64,000 nt of DNA. Origin: Pestalotiopsis fici W106-1 (taxonomy: Eukaryota > Ascomycota > Sordariomycetes > Amphisphaeriales > Sporocadaceae). The stretch is taken from assembly GCF_000516985.1 (NCBI RefSeq), contig NW_006917094.1, forward strand, positions 868,001 to 932,000, written 5' to 3'. Positions within the stretch are counted from its first letter, which is position 1. Each line of letters begins with the position of its first letter. The notes under the pieces were generated by a model. That model did no database searches and was not told the origin of the DNA. It saw only the letters and a list, made by a program, of their open reading frames with translations. Shown here in pieces: positions 45,996 through 57,029 of this stretch. Both the position numbers and the translations under genes were made by a program.

Positions 45996-46826
45996 CTAGT
46001 CGTCGTCCTCACCCTCACTAACCTCGCCTTGCCGGAAAACGACCTTTTCACACAATTGCAGTGTCTTCCGGACTGGCAAGCCGACCACGTTATCCACGCA
46101 GCCCTCCACCTTTTCAACGAGCATCATGCCAGCCAGGCCCTGAATGGCGTAACCGCCAGCCTTGTCGACACCCTCTCTCGTCTTGACATAGCTTTCGATA
46201 ACATCATCCGGCAGGCCGTCGCTCTCGCTGGCAAAGTATACCCTGGTTTCCTCAATGTGGGTGGCCATCTCGTAGCCAGGATACGCAGCGTCTTCCTTGG
46301 GGGCCATGCAGCAGATGGCTGTGAGGACCTTGTGGAAGCGGGAATCCCTCAGCTGCTTCAGTGTCCGAATGTGTGCCGCCTCGCTTGGCGGCTTCTCTAG
46401 GATGCGGCCCTCGCGAGTAACAATGATGGTGTCGGCACTGATAACCACCTCTGGCTCTTTGCCCGCGTCAATTTGCGAAGTGTATATATCGAGGCACTTT
46501 TGTCTTGCCGTGGCGTTTACATATTCGTAGGGACCAAGCGAATCCTTTGACAGATTCTCAGGCTTGGTAGAAGGGATGATCTCGAGATTCGTGAGGCCAA
46601 CCTGTGCAAGGAGGGCTTTCCGCCGCGGCGAGGCGGATGCGAGGATTACACGGTGGGTCTTGAGGTACTTGATGATTGGGATATCGAAAGGCTGCGGGCC
46701 TTTTCTTGGCGGTGCCGACTGTCGCAACTTGAGGCCATGTTCGCGGGCGGCGGTTATGTAGTCAGGAGGCGGATAGTTGGGGGTTTCCTCCTTGTCGGTC
46801 GGGATGAGAGATTCTTGCTCGGCCAT
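45996..46826 (-). CDS. Maf-family nucleotide pyrophosphatase
   Basis: A single exon of 276 residues. Maf proteins hydrolyse non-canonical or modified nucleoside triphosphates (house-cleaning). The signature RVILASASPRRKALL begins near residue 57 and is followed by ENLSKDSLGPYEYV, the catalytic-site ISADTIIV, and KTREGVDKAGGYAIQGLAG near the C-terminus. The first 50 residues are a fungal extension and the tail is acidic (SEGEDDD). The same domain forms the N-terminal half of animal ASMTL, but no methyltransferase half is present here. It is divergent from the bHLH gene at 47666. Confidence 0.93.
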   Translation of the reverse strand: MAEQESLIPTDKEETPNYPPPDYITAAREHGLKLRQSAPPRKGPQPFDIPIIKYLKTHRVILASASPRRKALLAQVGLTNLEIIPSTKPENLSKDSLGPYEYVNATARQKCLDIYTSQIDAGKEPEVVISADTIIVTREGRILEKPPSEAAHIRTLKQLRDSRFHKVLTAICCMAPKEDAAYPGYEMATHIEETRVYFASESDGLPDDVIESYVKTREGVDKAGGYAIQGLAGMMLVEKVEGCVDNVVGLPVRKTLQLCEKVVFRQGEVSEGEDDD

Positions 46827-47665
46827 GCTGAGGGCGGCCAGATAGATGCCAAGATGATATAAGGGGTTGACTGCTCCAAATTCCGCAAAAGAAAAACCCT
46901 CCAGGTGCTTGGCGATGACTCAATCAATGGACGACTTTGAGATGTAGTCGAAGAAAGTTGCTAAAGGTCGTCATTGAGGACTGATGCTAATGGTGGGGCA
47001 AATGCAGGTACGTCAAATTCGTAGTGTCTGCAGTTAGCTGCTAAATACCACCTACCTAAAGCTAATAGTTAGCACTAAAAGGAAGTTTCAAAGCCTAAAG
47101 GCGGCTGATTTTGGGTTGATCTAGGGGGTCATTTAATAGGTAAGCCGCAGCTCACCTTGCCAAGGTGAATGCTTAGTGGTGTTACCTTTTACCTGCACAA
47201 GACAATTTCGATCAATTTTCCCTGTCAGTGTTCCGAATTGGGTAATCTAGGACGCGACTTTTGATTTCCTGCTATCATCACAGCCATTGCTGTCATTGTC
47301 GTGATCGTTGTCATTAGGTCTCGACAATTCGCAGTCACTTTACTCAGTGCTCGCTCACGCACTCTCACCAGAGCCGCAGGCAGGGGTTCCCACGAAGCCA
47401 TTTGAGACGATCTGCGGAGGTGGGGTCAAGTTTCACATGTGACAATCCTGTTGAGCCTGCCTACTCCAGAGCCCAGATAAGACGACGACTCTCTGACATT
47501 TACGACCAGCACGGTCAGACCTCTGATCGGCAGCAACGGGAAACAAACAGGGACTATGTTTTCTTCATGACAAGGCGGGATAGTGTGTCACTCTCTGGAT
47601 CCGCCACATCCTCACAAGATTGTCGTGGCCCGGAATCGCAGTGACCGACGGTAATTTGTTCCATC
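46827..47665. promoter_or_regulatory. Divergent promoter region, Maf and bHLH genes
   Basis: About 839 bases serve both starts. A CCACCTACCTAAAG element is at 47049-47062. No gene is supported. Confidence 0.5.
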
Positions 47666-48170
47666 ATGGCTGATAAGTCATCCCATTCACCAAGCCCCGG
47701 CATCAACGGTGGCGTAGACGAAAAGACACGCTTGACTGAAGAGGAGAAGAAGCAGAACCACATAGCTTCTGGTGCGTCTATTTCACTTCCTGAGCCTGCC
47801 ACGCGATTTGTCAGTGCTATGCTGACTAGTATACAGAGCAAAAGCGTCGCCAAGCCATCCGAGATGGCTTTGACAAGTTGTGTGAGTTGGTTCCTGGACT
47901 GGAAGGCCAAGGGCGCTCCGAGGGTCTCGTTTTAAATCGCACAGTCGAGTACATGCGCGAACAGTTGGAGGTTCGACGCAGATTGGTACAAGAGCGCGAG
48001 GCCCGCGGCGAGATAGTCGACGAGAAGTTTAAGGAGTACGTGTCACTCACCCCCCTTATCATGCGCAAGACTCTTCGTTAACATATTATAGGCCTCTCAA
48101 GATTCTCGAGAGACTGGAAGAGTTGGATCGCACACGCGTACACACCAAGCAGGAAGACGACGAGTATTGA
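47666..48170 (+). CDS. Small bHLH transcription factor, Ino4-like
   Basis: Three exons, 47666-47771, 47837-48035 and 48092-48170, give 127 residues. The splice between exons 1 and 2 falls inside the basic region. It restores KKQNHIASEQKRRQAIRDGF, followed by DKLCELVPGLEGQG and a second helix SEGLVLNRTVEYMREQLEVRR. That is a complete basic helix-loop-helix and makes up most of the protein. Small size and layout resemble yeast Ino4, which pairs with Ino2 on phospholipid-synthesis promoters; in moulds the partner and targets are uncertain. Introns have donors GTGCGT and GTACGT and a CTGAC branch in the first. It ends 110 bases from the convergent ThrRS gene. Confidence 0.88.
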
Positions 48171-48280
48171 TCGCTTGGTAATCTGGAGGATCCGGATGTG
48201 TACTATATGGGATTTGGTCATGATTGCCTCATGGCCATTGTTTCGCGCAGTATCTGTTCTCATCATGCTCTCTATTTTCT

Positions 48281-49780
48281 TTATTCGTACGCCTCGATCT
48301 TAGCCATCAATAGATCAAGTAATTCGGTGGGTGACAATTCTTCCTGCTTGCTACCGCTGCTTTCGTTGCGAGAAATGGCAGTCGTGTCGACGGTAACGGT
48401 GCCTTTGGGTACTTGTCGCGGGCCGACAGTGACAATGACCCCGTAGCCCTTGGCTTTGGCCTCGCGCACCTTGGCACCGATACTAATCTTTCTGTCGTCA
48501 ACATCAACCGAAAGTTTCGTTGCATTGGAAACCGGTTCATCATCAGCCATCTCCACCTCTGAGCCAGAGATGCCCAACAAGATATCTCGGGTAGAATAAG
48601 CTAGATCAAGAACTGGCTGGCTATCGTTTACTACCAGAATCATGACCTGTCGTGGGTTCAACCAGAATGGCCATTTGCCATTGTAGTGCTCAATCAGCAA
48701 CGCCATCAACCTCTCCACTGAACCAAGCACGGCCCTGTGAATAAGAACGGGTGTAACGGGGCCTGACTCGGCCAGTCTGGCGGCATCTGTTGTGCTCTCT
48801 CCCTTTTGTTCCAGCTGCGGTGCAGGGGCTTGGTATTCAAGCTCAAAGCGTTTCGGGAGTTGAAAGTCGAGCTGTATGGTGGCTGTTTGATGTTCCTTGC
48901 CATCGGAATCTCTCAAGATGATGTCAATCTTTGGGCCGTAGAATGCGCCGTCTCCCTCATTGATGCCCCATTCCAGTCCGGAAGCATCGAGAGCCCTCTT
49001 AAGAGCATTCTCAGCCCTTTCCCAGTCTTCTACTGCGCCGATAAAATGGTCCGCGGGCCTCGTGGACAAAGCCAATCTGTATGGTCCCAATTTGAACACC
49101 TTGTACGCGACTCGGACAAAGTCTAGTGTTTTCTTAATTTCTTCCTCTATCTGTGATGGCCGACAGAAAATGTGACCATCGTCCTGGTGAAAGCGACGAA
49201 CTCTAGTCAGACCGCTAAGAGCACCCGAGATCTCGTTTCGATGCAACGGGGAGAAGTCGGCATATCGTATCGGCAGGTCTCGATAGCTTCGTCGCTGTGA
49301 GGCAAAGATCAGGCAGTGGCCAGGACAGTTCATCGGTTTAAGTCCGTATTCGTCCTCCTCGCCGTTCTCGGTAGTATCCTTGCGCGATGGAGATGTACTT
49401 GTCACGGTGAACATGTCCTCTGCGTAGTTGTCCAAGTGGCCAGACTTGGCCCAGAGCGCCTTCTTATAGATTGTAGGAGTAATAACCTCCTCGAAGCCAT
49501 ATCGGACATATTGCTTTCGCAGGAATTCGACCAAGCGATTGAATATTTTGGCGCCGTTTGGCAAAAAGATTGGTGACCCTGGGCTATATATTGAGGTGGT
49601 GAAGAGCTCTTGCTGTACGCCCAATTGACGGTGATCAGCTGGGGCTTTGGGAGGTGTACCTGCTGTAGCGCATGCAGAACAGGCTCTCGAGGATGATATC
49701 AAACTTGTGCGACAGGTATTTGGCAGTCTTCGTGGAAGGGCCCTCAAAGGGGCAAGACGCAATGCATTTCTCAACAGCAT
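48281..49780 (-). CDS. Mitochondrial threonyl-tRNA synthetase
   Basis: A single exon of 499 residues starting MLLRNALRLAPLRALPRR, a mitochondrial presequence rich in Arg and Leu. The class II catalytic core has the motif-1 region (RLVEFLRKQYVRYGFEEV), PMNCPGHCLIF with the zinc Cys, motif 2 as RVRRFHQDDGHIFC with a zinc His, and motif 3 around LIHRAVLGSVERLMALLIEH. The anticodon-binding domain follows (VMILVVNDSQPVLDLA to the end). It lacks the TGS and editing domains of cytosolic ThrRS, as expected for a mitochondrial Mst1-type enzyme. It charges mitochondrial tRNA-Thr. Confidence 0.95.
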   Translation of the reverse strand: MLLRNALRLAPLRALPRRLPNTCRTSLISSSRACSACATAGTPPKAPADHRQLGVQQELFTTSIYSPGSPIFLPNGAKIFNRLVEFLRKQYVRYGFEEVITPTIYKKALWAKSGHLDNYAEDMFTVTSTSPSRKDTTENGEEDEYGLKPMNCPGHCLIFASQRRSYRDLPIRYADFSPLHRNEISGALSGLTRVRRFHQDDGHIFCRPSQIEEEIKKTLDFVRVAYKVFKLGPYRLALSTRPADHFIGAVEDWERAENALKRALDASGLEWGINEGDGAFYGPKIDIILRDSDGKEHQTATIQLDFQLPKRFELEYQAPAPQLEQKGESTTDAARLAESGPVTPVLIHRAVLGSVERLMALLIEHYNGKWPFWLNPRQVMILVVNDSQPVLDLAYSTRDILLGISGSEVEMADDEPVSNATKLSVDVDDRKISIGAKVREAKAKGYGVIVTVGPRQVPKGTVTVDTTAISRNESSGSKQEELSPTELLDLLMAKIEAYE

Positions 49781-50515
49781 CTTTGTTCAATGCTGCCACG
49801 TTTTGACTGTGCGCGCAAGGTATGAGCTCCTGCCAACCACCGACCTTTGGCTGAGTTGAGCCGTTCCTGTCTCGTTGTCACAGAGGCTCGAGAAATCGTC
49901 GCCAAACTTTCGCATCCGCGCTGTTGGAGCGTGTCAAGCTGATTACTCAGAGAGGACTAGCGCACGAATTGACCCTTGTCTCACCATCCCGCTCCGGGCC
50001 AAGCGCCCCTCCAGCAGCGTGACAAGTTTAGCCCATGTGACCCAGGGCCTCACGGTCGCCAGTCATCTGGCGGTGCAACGTCATATCGATAACAGCTCGT
50101 CTGGCTGCTCATGAATTGCCATTGCATTCATATCAACGCAAACTCATCAGTAATGAGCTGCGAGGCAACCAAATCTGCCTGTTCTTGGTGCATATTCTAT
50201 TGAAATTCTCAAACAACGGTTCGAGCTTGGACTTGGTGACTCATCGGCACCCTTGTGGAATCACCGCCTGAAATCCAAGGCTGCCTGCTGTATAAATACA
50301 CGCTTCTGCCTCGACTTCAACGATACTCATTTCGCCACTTGGCGCGCGACGCGGTTGAACTGGACGCGACCTAGTCTCTAGCATCTGTGGTTCTACGCGC
50401 CAAGTCAGAGGAAGATTAAAAACGTCCCCTCCCAAAGTCACGAGGAACCCACGCATAGAAGAGGTGGTATTCCTTCTCGAGAAATGGGTTAGGGCTCGGG
50501 AGATATCCAATAAAC
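49781..50515. promoter_or_regulatory. Divergent promoter region, ThrRS and unknown membrane gene
   Basis: About 735 bases between two start codons. No gene or distinct element was recognised. Confidence 0.5.
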
Positions 50516-52267
50516 ATGTCACCCAGTAAGAAAAGCAGCTACGCCAGTCTGCCAGTGGAAAGCTCTTGGCGAATGGTTGAAGGGAGCGAGAACGACAGTT
50601 TCGATACTTCTATTGTGCAGGATCCTTACGAAGACGACATTATCCTATCCAGCGGACCGTCTCAACCTTCGCAGGGGTTCATCTCATCCCAGGAGTTCAG
50701 CATAGGGTCGCAGGACAGCATTCGTGATTTTGCTACCAACGCAGACGACGAAGAGGTCATACTCAAGTCTCCATTCCATCCATCACTCATCTCAACGCGG
50801 CAGGCCTCTGTAGACAAGGAGCGAACACCAGTACCGGAGTTCTTCATGCCCAAAGTCGAGGTAGAAAGTCCACGGCGGAGCAATCGATCCTCCCGGACGC
50901 TACGCCCAGGTATGGAGGAACAGCAACAGTTGAGGCGGCGCGGTTATCAGCGACAGGATAGCGATGCCAGCAGCCACAAACGACCGTTTAGCGCACATGA
51001 CCGGCTGCGCAGATATAGCTCGGACGACGGCCAATACCAGCCACCCACGGCGTGGGAACGTTTCTCGTCGTCTGTACCTGTGGCATTATTTGAGACTGCA
51101 GCATGGTGTATATCAGTCCTGAGCATGGCGTTACGCTATGCTAAATGGCCTTTGGCGATCGTACTAGCAGTATACCTGACAATCGGCGCCGGCATGGTGG
51201 CAAAGACCATAATCAAAGACTCTATTTCAACCTCGCTATCGCCAATATGCCGAATTCCAGGAGCGTCATTGCTCGACTTGCCCTTCTGCCCTGACATACC
51301 TCCATTTTCAGGACGGAACAGAACCAACCCTGTCGAATTTGATGAGTTGATGAATGTGCAAGCGGAATTTGAGAAAGTCCTTGAGACCTCGGCCTCTGGC
51401 GTTTCGCTGCCAATGGAAATGAAGAGGTCAGAGGCAGCAGTCCGCGACCTCCGCACCATTATCAAATTTGAAAAGGACCTTCCGGCACGGGATGAACTGT
51501 TGTATGAATTCGACGGCTACATCGACTCCATGAGAGATATCTCCAGCGATCTTTTGACCTTCAACACACATGTGGGCAGCGCGGTCGATTCGGTTATCTC
51601 GATCAATCGGTGGACATCTCGTTACATTGACTCGATATCTGCGGCCAAAGCAGCGCACGACAATACACTATCACGCTGGTCAGACTGGTTGTTCTCTCCA
51701 TTCCAGGCAGCAGTCTTTGACGAGCGCATGCTTTTGGACAAATATGTAGAACATACAGCACTCGTGTCGGACAAGATCGGAAATCTAATAATCGAGGCAC
51801 AAGCAGTGCTACGCTTGCTCACACAGGCAGAGAATCATCTTGAGCTCATCAATGAGCACGTTGTACGTTCGGGCAACGAGGTCAAGGAGAAGAAGAGCGA
51901 GGTGTTTTGGGACCTGTGGACGCTCGTTGGGGCTAATAACCGCCGGCTGCACAACCTCAGGTCACAGCTGGGCCTATTGCGGCAAGTTGAGTCGCAGCGG
52001 ACGCTGGCCGTGACACAACTGGTTGGGCTGGTCCACGACCTCGGCGACATACAAACCAAGCTGAGCGACCTCCGGGAGCGCGTCGCAGCACCCGAGTTGC
52101 TGGCGGATCAGTCAAGCATTCCCCTGAGTGTCCATATTGAGACGATCAACGCCGGGGTCGAAAGGCTGGAATCAGCACGGAGCAGAATTCGGGCGGAGGA
52201 AAACGATAGAATACAACAGGCGCTAGCTCGTGCGAGAGGAGAAGAAAACCTAATTGATGGCCGATAG
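50516..52267 (+). CDS. Unknown single-span membrane protein with long coiled-coil domain
   Basis: A single exon of 583 residues with no domain I recognise. Residues 1-175 are Ser/Asp/Glu-rich and probably disordered, with a basic patch (RRRGYQRQ, KRPFSAHDRLRRY). A hydrophobic segment lies at about 185-205, then a clearer membrane span at about 211-232 (WPLAIVLAVYLTIGAGMVAK). The remaining 350 residues have no further span and are strongly helical with heptad-like Leu/Ile/Val spacing and many charged residues. Four short Cys/Pro-rich motifs sit just after the span (ICRIPGASLLDLPFCPDIPP). This layout is typical of a membrane-anchored structural or tethering protein. Location (nuclear envelope, ER or other) is not evident. 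Confidence 0.8.
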   Translation: MSPSKKSSYASLPVESSWRMVEGSENDSFDTSIVQDPYEDDIILSSGPSQPSQGFISSQEFSIGSQDSIRDFATNADDEEVILKSPFHPSLISTRQASVDKERTPVPEFFMPKVEVESPRRSNRSSRTLRPGMEEQQQLRRRGYQRQDSDASSHKRPFSAHDRLRRYSSDDGQYQPPTAWERFSSSVPVALFETAAWCISVLSMALRYAKWPLAIVLAVYLTIGAGMVAKTIIKDSISTSLSPICRIPGASLLDLPFCPDIPPFSGRNRTNPVEFDELMNVQAEFEKVLETSASGVSLPMEMKRSEAAVRDLRTIIKFEKDLPARDELLYEFDGYIDSMRDISSDLLTFNTHVGSAVDSVISINRWTSRYIDSISAAKAAHDNTLSRWSDWLFSPFQAAVFDERMLLDKYVEHTALVSDKIGNLIIEAQAVLRLLTQAENHLELINEHVVRSGNEVKEKKSEVFWDLWTLVGANNRRLHNLRSQLGLLRQVESQRTLAVTQLVGLVHDLGDIQTKLSDLRERVAAPELLADQSSIPLSVHIETINAGVERLESARSRIRAEENDRIQQALARARGEENLIDGR

Positions 52268-54620
52268 GACGAATGTCAGTTATTTTATTGTCTCCTTGTT
52301 GATGATGGATTGCTTGGGTCATAGTTTTGTGTAATCTTTTGGCGACGGAGTCCTGGCGCGAGCGATATAGAGTACAAACGTGTTGTACAAGGCAGATTGA
52401 TCACAATAGTCAATGAGATATTTTCTTGATACAATACGCCGAACTAATGGTGGAATTCGTGCCGGTTCCGATTGATGCGGGAGATTATACGGGCCTTTGT
52501 GGGAGAATTAGTATATGGGGGCCTGCCTAGGTTTGCAGCATGATAGAAGAACTTCTACACTAGGAGAAACATGAAATGATCGACATGGACGATGGGTCAA
52601 AGGATCAAACAGTGACCCGCCCGCAATATTCCATAATTGGCCAGAGTACGCGTAACGTCGTGGTCAAAGTACGATTGATGTTGTCGTTCGGGGACGAACT
52701 TTAAACCCAAACCCCGAAAGAGTCTGGATAAGGTGCTGACTTGGCCCATTTTCAGTTCTGCTCACAGCCACAAAACATCAGACGAGTGATTTTGGACTAT
52801 TTTATTCTTATACTCTGTATGTCCATCGTTATCAAACGGTTCAAGGATGATGTTTATTCTGAGAAAAGGGCCCCACCATGTATACTCGTCGTAATAATGG
52901 GTATAGCACTGAAGTTGTCAAACAGTCCAGTTGAAGAACATGCGGCGGCTGGCGATTCATCGGGACCGAAATAAGTAGACGACCAACTTTTTAACCTTGA
53001 AACCTTAGTGATTAGGTCCTCTTGCGTATCCACTGCGTCCCGAACCTGGGGTAGATCGGCAGGCGACGTCTGTATTAAGGTGGGTTTGCAAGTGAGTGTG
53101 CCAGAAGGTGAATTCAAAGGCAATGCAATGCAGTGCTTGTGTGGAATGGCGCTGCAATTGTTTATTTTTCCAGCAACCCGGAAGCCCAAGTTCCCAATCG
53201 TATACATTACTAATTGACCTGTACACTCACTGGGTCAGAGGGACGCCGAGTGCTTCACTTGCAAGATTGGCGGTCTTGACCTTTGGCATTCCAATCATGT
53301 CTTGTAAAGGGGGGGTGTCTGTCTGACTTACTGTCGTGTTGCTAAAAAGGCTGGCCGTTAGTATTCCGTCGTGCAAATCCAGCTTCAAGGAATTATTACA
53401 TCAGTGGATGTGTGGCTTGTAGAATTGGAAGGATTCGAAATGTTCTGGGTTAATCCATCGCGTGGCAGGTACTGGTTGCCGTTAATTTGTCTCGGCTCGT
53501 ATCCATCTCACTGGGCTCCAACCGCCTGCAGACAGACGCTGAATGTAGGAAACCAACAAACAGGCTTGACGGGATCTACGGATTGTTGCGGTGACACGGC
53601 CGACGACTGCGCCTCGATGTTCATTACCTCACCTGTCTATCGGCTTGTTCTACTTCTTCCACCTCCCAGTTTGTACACTAGAACAAAACGCCAGTTGGTT
53701 GATTAAAGTGATTCGATTCCAGCCCCGGAGAGTTTTTTTTTGACTCCATCCCTCCCCTTTGCTCTCAGGCCCCCCCTCACCCAAACCCCGACAGAGACGT
53801 ACCTAATCCTTCTCAGGAACTTGACTTGGGGTACCGCCTAAAAAGGTGCGGCGTCCTTTGGGTTCATCTCGCCTAAAGGTGACATTGATTTTAGCTTTGG
53901 TACCGATCGGACGAATGACTTGGCTGGGGTAATTTGCCAAGTGCTTCCATCCTATTTGCTTGTGCTGCTTATCCAAAGAAAACAACACCACCATCATCCA
54001 TCCATCTTCCATCTTCCTTCTCTTCATCAATTACAGCATCATTTAGATCATTCTGTGTCGCTCGTTTTATACGTCTTCATTGCGCCAACTTGCAGAAGAC
54101 GGACGGAACATTACGGGCAATGACTTGATCGAGCGGCCTTCACTGTATCCCTCGCTGTGACAGGACCCTCAGGACCGCACTTGTTACGGTGGCCAACGGC
54201 ACCTAGGTACTACTACTAATCTGTACCTTACGGCACGCCCCTCCAACTCCGAAGCACGCGCGCGCATCAACCAAATCGACCGGACTGAGCGCCTTTTTAC
54301 ACGCCGCTGACTGCTTGTTTACTCTTTAACTCTATTTGCGCCATTCCGACGACCATCGTCGCTTTCCCTCGTTTGTTTGCATCATTTCACAGCCTGGTGC
54401 GAAATTATACCTCTGGCTCAAGGTCTGTCTGATTGCATCTTTTGTCGCAACCCTCCGTTCGCTTCTCCAGGTCAGACGGAGCAGGTCTACAGAGTACCTA
54501 GTCGGCGCAACGCCCCATTTGGGCCAATACACCAGGACCAATACACCATACCGCCACCACCTACAACTTATTCACGGGTCACCCAAGGGAACGTCGCCCG
54601 CGACAGCCTCAACCGCCATC
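52268..54620. promoter_or_regulatory. Intergenic region and leader before the Flc-like gene
   Basis: About 2.35 kb. Open frames are short, without recognisable motifs. From about 53.75 kb the plus strand is pyrimidine-rich and looks like promoter plus leader. The frame of the Flc gene stays open upstream to 54336, but the ATG at 54621 has the signal peptide. A GCGCGCGC-type run is near 54259. Confidence 0.5.
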
Positions 54621-57029
54621 ATGAGGTTTTCAAGAGTGCTCGCGCTCCCTCTGTTCGGCGCTCTTGCCGCTGCCGAACAAGTCCTACAAACCACATCTCT
54701 GAACACCTGCCAGGCCAGCAGTAAATTTTCGGCGACTAAATTCGATGTTGTCTTTACGCCAGTAAACAACAGTGTCTCAGTTAATATGGTGGCAACTTCA
54801 TCGATCCAGGACAATGTCATATTCGATTTTGCGGTCTCAGCTTACGGCTACCAAATCATCCGACAAACCGTCAACCCATGCGACACAAGTCTGGCTGGCT
54901 TCTGTCCCATGCAGCCCGGCGACACTGATGTCCCATTTATCCTGACCGTTAGCGAGAGTGCGACGAAACAAATCCCCTCCTTGGCCTATACCTTCCCGGA
55001 TCTGGATGCTACCGTCAGGGTCTTCATTAATTCCACCAGCTCGCCTGGCACAAGCTTGGCCTGTCTGGAAGCCCGCATCTCCAACTCAAAGACTGTCGAC
55101 CTCGATGGAGTCAAGTGGGCCTCTGCCCTTGTTATCGGTCTTTTGCTCGTCTCGAGTGCCATCATCAGTGGTCTGGGACATGCAAATGCTGCCTCGCATA
55201 TTGCAGCCAATGCCGTTTCTCTATGTGGTTACTTCCAGGCTCAGGCTATTATTGGCTTGACTGGCGTGTCATTGCCGCCTTCAGTCCAGGCCTGGACCCA
55301 AGACTTTCAATGGAGTATTGGTATCATTAGAGTCTCGTTCTTGTAAGTCTTGCCGGAAAGCTTGATTTCTCCGCTCGCGAATCAAGTAAATGCTCACAAC
55401 ATGACAGGCAAAAGATCTTCACCTGGTATCAGAGAGCGACTGGAGGCACCCCCTCGCAGCTCTTTACTACACTCGAGACCATTTCAGTTCAGGTTAGCAA
55501 GCGATCGCTTCAACCGGCCCTCGGTCTCGCAAAACGTGCTCTTGCCATGATGCCCGAACATGTTACAAATATTATGAAAAGAGGAAATGTCAAGAACGAC
55601 TCCGGAAGCTACGTCGTTACCGGCATTCAGCGCGTAGCCTACAGAGCCGAGATTGAGTCGACCAACCTCTTCCTCACTGGTTTCTTTTTCTTTTGCCTTG
55701 CTCTGGTCTTCACAGCCATTGTCGTGGCTCTTGCAAAGGGAATCTGTGACCTGGCAGTCAAGTTGAGGTGGGTCAAGAATGACAGATTCACCGAATTCCG
55801 CAGCGGCTGGCGTCTCCTGCTCAAGGGCGTACTTTACCGCATCACCATGATGGGGTACCCAGCCATTACTATTCTCTGCCTTTGGGAGTTTACACAAAAT
55901 GACTCCCCAGCAGAAATGGTGCTGGCTGTCTTCTTCCTGTAAGTCTCAGCCCGGCATACCGCTGGTTTCATGTACTAATACTTTGCAGTCTTTACAGCAC
56001 CCTTGCACTTGCATGGGCCGGATGGAAAGTGATTCAGATTGCACGCCGATCTGTTCATCTCCACAGAACGCCAGCATATGTTCTATTCTCTGACCCACGC
56101 GCCCTCAACAAGTGGGGTTTTCTCTATATTCAGTTCCGGGCGTCGGCGTACTACTTTATTCTCCCCATCATTGCATACCACTTTGTCAAGGCTCTGTTCA
56201 TTGGTCTAGGCCAACATGCTGGCATCGCTCAGGCGATTGGTTTGATTATCATTGAGGCAGGTGTCTTGATTGCTGCTAGTGTCATGCGCCCATGGATGGA
56301 CAAGAAGCTCAACAGTTTCAACATTACAATTGCCGTCGTCAACTTTTTGAACGCAATCTGTCTTCTCATCTTCACAGACATCTTTGATCAGGTAAGCTGA
56401 ATATACAGCAGTAATTATCTGCTCGAAAATATCAGAGGACTTGTGCTAACTTGGAACATCAGCCGGCACTCGTCAATGGCGTGGTAGGAGTTGTTCTGTG
56501 GCTTCTGAATGCCATCACGACACTGGTGCTTTTGATATTCTGCATCATCACCACGGCAATCGTCTTCTTCCGCGAGAATCCCGATGGACGGTACCAATTC
56601 ATGAGTGACGAGCGAGCATCCTTCATGAAGTCTAGTCACTCCTTGTCAGCAACAGATCAACTCGATGCTCTCGCGAGTACGGCACGTGGAGAGAAGAATC
56701 AAAGATTGGATCTCGATGAGGGCGAGGATGGGCCAGAAATGGCTCACTCTCTCCACCGCCGCCCAGAATCACTGCGACCTTCAACTGCTGGCTCAAGTTC
56801 ATGGAGAGGCTCGCGTTCGCGCATTGATTCGGCTGCGTTCGGTGCCTCCACCGAGCCTCTTCGCCATAGCCCCCTTCACTCTGGCAGTGGGCGAGACTCG
56901 CCGGCCAAACAAGGGGGAATCAACCCACTTCCAACTGTCGGAGACGCAGCTCCGCCATCACCGGCTATGCGCAGCCAGCACAGTCCAAGCCCCTGGCAAA
57001 GGGGTGCCGGTTACGACCATACCTCATGA
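54621..57029 (+). CDS. Flavin-carrier / TRP-like membrane protein (Flc family)
   Basis: Four exons, 54621-55342, 55408-55938, 55989-56391 and 56463-57029, give 740 residues. The signal peptide is residues about 1-18. An ML-like lumenal domain follows (residues about 20-170) with paired Cys, including NTCQASS and SLACLEARIS. The TRP-like polytopic region starts with VKWASALVIGLLLVSSAIISG near residue 174 and includes GFFFFCLALVFTAIVVALA, YFILPIIAYHFVKALF and VNGVVGVVLWLLNAITTLVLL, about nine spans in all. A conserved RPWMDKKLNSFNI links two spans. The C-terminal 150 residues are cytoplasmic, Ser/Pro-rich and disordered. Relatives in yeast (Flc1-3) act in the ER/vacuole in FAD transport, cell-wall integrity and calcium handling. 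Introns are canonical, and the last one has a GCTAAC branch. Confidence 0.93.
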
